Below are positions 59,362-63,348 of a stretch of DNA of 63,348 bases, piece by piece. The notes beneath the pieces were generated by a model. The model saw nothing but the letters and a program-made list of their open reading frames with translations. It did not search any database and was not told the DNA's origin. The DNA comes from Gammaproteobacteria bacterium (GTDB lineage Bacteria; Actinomycetota; Acidimicrobiia; Spongiisociales; UBA4744), in assembly GCA_011682695.1 (NCBI GenBank), contig JAACED010000009.1, forward strand, positions 1 to 63,348, in the 5' to 3' direction. Made by a program: the position numbers and the translations under genes. How positions within the stretch are numbered: the first letter of the stretch is position 1; every line of letters begins with the position of its first letter.

Positions 59362-62091
59362 ATGGCCGAGTACCCCGTCGAATTCGAAGTCGATGCCGTC
59401 TTGCGAGACGGTGGTGTCGTCCACATCAGGCCAATCACGCCGGACGACAAAGAGCTGCTTCACGATCTCTTCGAGAGCATGGGGCAGAGATCCCGGTACT
59501 TTCGCTTCTTTCAGGACAAGGAAGATCTGTCGCCACGAGAGCTCGAGTACTTCACCAACGTCGACTACGACAACCGGATGGCATTCGCGGTCCTGCTCGA
59601 CGACAAGATGATCGGGGTTGGTCGCTACGACCGGGACGAAGACGATCCCTCCCAGGCCGAGGTCGCCTTCGCGGTCGTGGATGCGCACCAGAACCGGGGA
59701 ATCGGAACGCAGCTCCTGCAGTTGATGACCGCCTACGCGAGGACCATGGGCCTGGAAGGGTTCAAGGCGCTCGTCCTTCCCGACAACGTCCAGATGATTC
59801 GGATGTTCCGCCATTCCGGGTACCAGATCGAACGCACCATGGAAGAGGGCGTCTACAGCGTCACCTTCCCCGTCGCGCAATCCGAAGGAACCCGGGCCGC
59901 AGAGGAGGAACGTGAGAGGCGGGCCATCGCCGCATCGCTGAACCCCATCTTCTACCCGCGCTCGATCGCCGTGGTCGGCGCGAGCCGCAAGGAAGACTCG
60001 ATCGGTGGGCGGCTGTTCCACAATCTGTTGAGCGGCAGGTTCTCCGGTCCGATCTACCCCGTGAACCCGGCTGCGACGTACGTTCACTCGGTTCGGGCGT
60101 ACAAGAGTGTGGTCGACATCCCGGACCCCGTCGACCTCGCGTTTCTCGTCGTACCCGCGCCGCTGGTCATCCCGGCGGTGAAGGAGTGTGCGGACAAGGG
60201 CGTGCGAGGTCTGGTGGTCATCTCCGCCGGATTCTCCGAGGTGGGTCCCGAGGGAGCCAAACTCGAACGTGAACTCGTGGAGACGGCGCGAGCTGCCGGG
60301 ATGAGAATGGTCGGACCGAACTGCATGGGCGTGCTCAACACCGATCCGAGGGTCGCCGTGAACGGGCAGTTCTCTCCGGTGTTCCCGCCCGCCGGCAATG
60401 TGGCCATGTCGAGCCAGTCCGGTGCGCTCGGAATCGCGATTCTGGACTATGCGGTCCGCAACAGCATCGGGATATCGTCCTTCGTCTCGGTCGGCAACAA
60501 GGCCGACATCAGCGGCAACGACCTCTTGCTGTATTGGGAAGGCGATCCCAACACCGACGTGATCGTCCTGTACCTGGAGTCGTTCGGAAACCCGCGTCGC
60601 TTCGGCCGGCTTGCCCGGCGCATCGCTCGCAAGAAGCCGATCATCGCTGTGAAGTCCGGCAGGACGAAGGCGGGAACTCGGGCCGCGAGCAGTCACACCG
60701 GGGCGCTGGCCTCCGTGGACGTCGCGGTCGATGCGCTGTTCCATCAGGCGGGAGTCATCCGGACGGCAACGCTCGAGGGACTCTTCGACGTGGCGATGCT
60801 CCTGGCAAACCAGCCGATTCCGAAAGGGCGGCGCGTGGGGATCGTCACCAACGCGGGAGGACCGGGCATTCTCGCCGCGGACGCGCTCGAGTCGAACGGG
60901 CTGGAGGTGCCCGAATTCTCCCCCGAACTGCGCGCAAAGCTCGCGGAAGGGCTGACTGTCGATGCTTCCACCCGGAATCCCGTCGACATGATCGCCGCCG
61001 CCGGTCCCGCCGAGTACCGCCACAGCATCGAGACGCTGCTTGGTTCCGATGAGGTCGATTCGCTGATCGTCAGCTACATCCCGACGACTCCTGGTGGCGG
61101 ACCGGCGATCGCCGAGGTCGTCCGAGACGCCGGAGCGCAATACAAAGGGGACAAGACGCTGCTCTCGGTCTTCATGTCTGCGGAGAACCCTGCCGAGCTG
61201 CTTGCAGACGAGCGTGTCAGGATCCCGACGTACCAGTTCCCCGAGGCGGGCGCCGTGGCCCTCGCCAGGGTCATTCGCCACGGCGAGTGGCTCGTCAAAC
61301 CGGAGGGGACGGTGCCGGTGTTCGACGATGCACGGCCCGACGATGCACGGGCGGTCGCCCGCAAGGCACTCGAGCGTTTCGGAGACGATGGGGGGTGGCT
61401 CGACCCGCCCGAGGTCGACGAAGTTCTCGGTGCATTCGGTCTCTGCCTGCCCGCTTCGACGGTTGCGACCACCCCCGATCAGGCCGTCAAGTTCGCCAAG
61501 GGGTTGAAGTCGCCCGTGGCGATGAAGGTGATCTCACGTTCGGCGGTCCACAAGTCCGATTTGGGCGGCGTCGTGCTCGACGTTCATGGCGACAAGGCGG
61601 TGCGCGACACGTTCCGCCGATTGATGGGGTTGGTCGAGGATGCCGAGGGGGTGCTGGTCCAGAAGATGATCGAGGATGGTCTCGAGGTGCTGGTCGGTAT
61701 GACCGAGGATCCGGCGTTCGGGCCGCTCATCGTGTTCGGGATGGGTGGCGTACTGGTCGAGTTGGTTGGCGATGTCGCCTTCAGGATCAACCCGGTGACG
61801 GATCTCGAGGCGGCGGAGATGGTGCGTTCCATCAAGTCCGCCAAGTTGCTCGAGGGCTATCGCTCCTACCCCCCTGTCGACGTCCCTGCCCTCGAGCAGG
61901 TCATCCTGCGGGTATCGGCGCTGTCGGAGGCGGTTCCGGAGATCTCGGAGATGGATCTCAATCCGGTCAAGGTCCTCGCTCCCGGCAAGGGGATCGCAAT
62001 CGTGGACGCCCGGATTCGGGTCATGCCGGTGCAGCCTGGATGGACGCCGGAGTTGATCGACCTGCCAGGACTGACGAATCCGGTGAAGTGA
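59362..62091 (+). CDS. GNAT acetyltransferase fused to acyl-CoA synthetase (NDP-forming)
   Basis: This 909-aa fusion starts with a GNAT domain (VVHIRPITPDDKELLHDLFE, AFAVVDAHQNRGIGTQLLQL). Next come a CoA-binding domain (FYPRSIAVVGASRKEDSIGG) and a succinyl-CoA-ligase-like domain with SSHTGALASVDVAVDALFHQ, then an ATP-grasp domain at the C-terminus (PVAMKVISRSAVHKSDLGGV, GVLVQKMIEDGLEVLVGMTE). It resembles Pat/PatZ lysine acetyltransferases, but here the GNAT part is N-terminal and the His of the ligase catalytic loop is kept. It could acetylate acyl-CoA ligases, make acyl-CoA, or both. ATG 59362 follows ACAAGGAGGG. Confidence 0.88.
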   Translation: MAEYPVEFEVDAVLRDGGVVHIRPITPDDKELLHDLFESMGQRSRYFRFFQDKEDLSPRELEYFTNVDYDNRMAFAVLLDDKMIGVGRYDRDEDDPSQAEVAFAVVDAHQNRGIGTQLLQLMTAYARTMGLEGFKALVLPDNVQMIRMFRHSGYQIERTMEEGVYSVTFPVAQSEGTRAAEEERERRAIAASLNPIFYPRSIAVVGASRKEDSIGGRLFHNLLSGRFSGPIYPVNPAATYVHSVRAYKSVVDIPDPVDLAFLVVPAPLVIPAVKECADKGVRGLVVISAGFSEVGPEGAKLERELVETARAAGMRMVGPNCMGVLNTDPRVAVNGQFSPVFPPAGNVAMSSQSGALGIAILDYAVRNSIGISSFVSVGNKADISGNDLLLYWEGDPNTDVIVLYLESFGNPRRFGRLARRIARKKPIIAVKSGRTKAGTRAASSHTGALASVDVAVDALFHQAGVIRTATLEGLFDVAMLLANQPIPKGRRVGIVTNAGGPGILAADALESNGLEVPEFSPELRAKLAEGLTVDASTRNPVDMIAAAGPAEYRHSIETLLGSDEVDSLIVSYIPTTPGGGPAIAEVVRDAGAQYKGDKTLLSVFMSAENPAELLADERVRIPTYQFPEAGAVALARVIRHGEWLVKPEGTVPVFDDARPDDARAVARKALERFGDDGGWLDPPEVDEVLGAFGLCLPASTVATTPDQAVKFAKGLKSPVAMKVISRSAVHKSDLGGVVLDVHGDKAVRDTFRRLMGLVEDAEGVLVQKMIEDGLEVLVGMTEDPAFGPLIVFGMGGVLVELVGDVAFRINPVTDLEAAEMVRSIKSAKLLEGYRSYPPVDVPALEQVILRVSALSEAVPEISEMDLNPVKVLAPGKGIAIVDARIRVMPVQPGWTPELIDLPGLTNPVK

Positions 62092-62136
62092 CAGCCGGGT
62101 ACGGGTACCGCGTGGGCACCGGCAACGGTCTTCCAC

Positions 62137-62142
62137 TATCGT
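62137..62142 (+). promoter_or_regulatory. Probable -10 of the leaderless sdpR-like gene
   Basis: TATCGT lies 7 nt before ATG 62150 with no ribosome site. Confidence 0.5.
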
Positions 62143-62149
62143 TTCGGCA

Positions 62150-62431
62150 ATGACCAAAATAAGAAATGAGGTGTATCGGGCGCTCTCGGATCCGACCCGA
62201 AGACGGATCCTGCAACTGCTGCGACAGCGTGACATGACTGCAGGTGAGCTCGCCGAGCACTTCGAGCTGTCGAAGCCGACCATGTCCGGCCATTTCAACG
62301 TACTCCGAGACGCCGATCTCATCCAAGGAAGCAAGGTGGGGAGAACAATCGTGTACCGACTCAATGTCTCGGTTCTCGAAGAGGCCCTCCTCGCGTTGCT
62401 CGACCTGTTCAACGTTGTGAGGGAGCCATGA
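62150..62431 (+). CDS. sdpR: ArsR-family repressor (SdpR-like)
   Basis: This 93-aa winged-helix protein has EVYRALSDPTRRRILQLLRQ, the recognition helix FELSKPTMSGHFNVLRDADL and the wing GRTIVYRLN. It lacks the Cys pairs of metal-sensing ArsR proteins. It overlaps by ATGA a gene for an SdpI-like membrane protein, the same pair as sdpR/sdpI in Bacillus, where SdpR represses both until SdpI binds the toxin. Autoregulation here is inferred. Confidence 0.85.
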   Translation: MTKIRNEVYRALSDPTRRRILQLLRQRDMTAGELAEHFELSKPTMSGHFNVLRDADLIQGSKVGRTIVYRLNVSVLEEALLALLDLFNVVREP

Positions 62432-63120
62432 TCGACAAGCGAACGATTCGAGCCGGGCTGCTTTGGAGTCTCTTCGTGGTCGCGGTCATGTTTGCCGTCT
62501 CGATGTGGGCCTGGGGAAAGCTCCCGCCCGGGTCACAGATACCCGTGCACTTCGGGCCCGACGGAACACCCGACCGGTACGGGTCCAGGTTCGAAGGGCT
62601 TCTGCTCCTGCCGCTGGTCACGATCGGGGTCGCGTTGTTGATGGCTGCGCTGCCGAAGATCGAGCCGCGAAGAACGAACCTGCTCCAGTCTCAGAAGGCG
62701 TTCGTCGCGTTCTGGGTCGTGATCATGATGGTGCTTGCGGGTGTCCACGGAGCGGCGGTGGGCAACGCCGTCGGCTACGAACTGAACATGATGATCATCG
62801 TGTTGATCCTCGTCGGGGCGATGTTCATGGTGATTGGGAATTTCCTCGGCAAGCTCAAGAGCAACTTCACGATGGGGATTCGCACACCGTGGACGTTGAC
62901 GAGCAATCTGGCGTGGAACAAGACGCACCGACTCGCAGGAAAACTCTTCGTGCTGCTCGGTGCGCTGATGATCGTCGGAGGCTTTATCGGCCGGCCGATC
63001 GTCATGGTGTGGCTGGTGATCGGCGGCACGATGGGGATCATCGTGGTCTCCCTGCCGTACTCCTATGTCATGTGGCGATCCGACCCGGACAGATCCACAC
63101 AGGGCCGCGAAGAGGCGTGA
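62428..63120 (+). CDS. sdpI: SdpI/DUF1648-family membrane protein
   Basis: This 230-aa membrane protein has the DUF1648 start with LPPGSQIPVHFGPDGTPDRY, then the SdpI core SNFTMGIRTPWTLTSNLAWN with KTHRLAGKLFVLLGALMIVG, and about six helices. SdpI gives immunity to the SdpC toxin in Bacillus and senses it. No SdpC-, SdpA- or SdpB-like gene is present within the window; the downstream side is repeats and the window edge. Confidence 0.87.
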   Translation: MIDKRTIRAGLLWSLFVVAVMFAVSMWAWGKLPPGSQIPVHFGPDGTPDRYGSRFEGLLLLPLVTIGVALLMAALPKIEPRRTNLLQSQKAFVAFWVVIMMVLAGVHGAAVGNAVGYELNMMIIVLILVGAMFMVIGNFLGKLKSNFTMGIRTPWTLTSNLAWNKTHRLAGKLFVLLGALMIVGGFIGRPIVMVWLVIGGTMGIIVVSLPYSYVMWRSDPDRSTQGREEA

Positions 63121-63135
63121 TCAGCGGCCGACCGT

Positions 63136-63197
63136 CTCCTCCCCCAGGAGGCCCGTTTCCTCCCCCAGGAGGCCCGTTTCCTCCCCCAGGAGGCCGT
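63136..63197. repeat. Three tandem copies of a 21-bp unit
   Basis: The unit TTCCTCCCCCAGGAGGCCCG (plus T) is repeated three times with one base missing in the last copy. Each unit holds CCTCC and GGAGG and can fold into a small hairpin. It begins 16 bp after the sdpI stop. Confidence 0.8.
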
Positions 63198-63205
63198 CAG
63201 GCCGA

Positions 63206-63310
63206 CGTTGGGGGAGGTGTCCTCGGCGCTTTGGCCGAGGGCGGAGGGGGTCTTGCCGAGCGTTGGGGGAGGTGTCCTCGGCGCTTTGGCCGAGGACGGA
63301 GGGGGTCTTG
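63206..63310. repeat. Two tandem copies of a 55-bp unit
   Basis: A 55-bp unit starting CGTTGGGGGAGGTGTCCTCG is repeated almost exactly at 63261, with one substitution (GAGGGCGG to GAGGACGG). Each copy contains CCTCGGCGCTTTGGCCGAGG, an imperfect palindrome. The array may continue past the window. Confidence 0.8.
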
Positions 63311-63348
63311 GGTTGGGTTTGTTCCGCCTCTTCCGGCTGGCGCCGGCC

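Noticed and set aside
63136-63310. CRISPR array
   Set aside because: The repeats are directly adjacent, without unique spacers, and the two unit lengths differ; no cas genes are present.

Overview
This 63.3 kb window is high-GC chromosomal DNA, almost certainly from an actinobacterium (Actinomycetota). An Acidimicrobiia-like lineage is my best guess, but that is inference. The supporting markers are a Bpa-type proteasome activator ending in GQYL, a DUF222-HNH nuclease, DUF501 beside FtsB and enolase, an actinobacterial Tad pilus locus, many GTG starts, 4-nt gene overlaps, and many starts that look leaderless (a TAnnnT hexamer 6-8 nt before the start codon).

Layout. 1-5.0 kb is sparse: a frameshifted small lipoprotein gene, a secreted trypsin-like lipoprotein with PDZ domain whose catalytic Ser is lost, and a DUF222-HNH gene. 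5.1-9.0 kb holds a small SHOCT membrane protein and two ATPase-permease ABC pairs joined by 4-nt overlaps. 9.0-16.3 kb carries an HAD phosphatase and an NYN/OST-HTH protein sharing a 36-bp divergent promoter region, glutamate dehydrogenase, a tyrosine phenol-lyase-like enzyme, a ClC channel with CBS and TrkA-C domains, and a small beta-barrel protein. 16.3-20.5 kb encodes a multi-PAS histidine kinase behind the Bpa gene, a small HTH regulator and a conserved hypothetical gene. 20.5-26.9 kb is a compact Tad/Flp pilus operon (cpaB-like, tadZ, tadA, tadB, tadC, flp, three TadE/G-like genes).

26.96-33.01 kb is an accessory block bounded by a 10-bp direct repeat. It carries a sugar or sugar-acid catabolic operon (SMP-30 lactonase, MBL-fold hydrolase, Gfo/Idh/MocA dehydrogenase, gluconokinase, SIS protein, 37-codon micro-ORF, ribokinase), then an IS3-type fragment that cuts off a methyltransferase gene. 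33.1-47.7 kb is mostly housekeeping: rplY/ctc, pth, glpK, usp, tryptophanase, pgsA, an epimerase, mfd, a PrsA-like foldase lipoprotein, mazG, eno, ftsB/divIC and DUF501. 47.7-54.5 kb has a VOC protein, an Ap4A-phosphorylase-like HIT protein, tRNA-Leu(UAA), a methyltransferase, a PEBP protein, a P-type ATPase and a membrane protein. 54.5-63.1 kb has an unusual HATPase protein with an unrecognised C-terminal domain, acetoacetyl-CoA synthetase, mannosylglycerate synthase, a GNAT/acyl-CoA synthetase (NDP-forming) fusion and an sdpR/sdpI-like pair. The right edge holds tandem repeats.

Themes. The window contains both a tyrosine phenol-lyase and a tryptophanase, each with the expected specificity residues, plus glutamate dehydrogenase, so it could degrade aromatic amino acids to pyruvate and ammonia. 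Palindromic intergenic repeats recur: GTTCTCGT-ended elements of 48-49 bp in three places, and an inverted pair of 53-57 bp elements around the tRNA-Leu segment. Single-enzyme mannosylglycerate synthesis suggests adaptation to salt or heat. All product calls are by motif and family resemblance read by eye; no database search was run.
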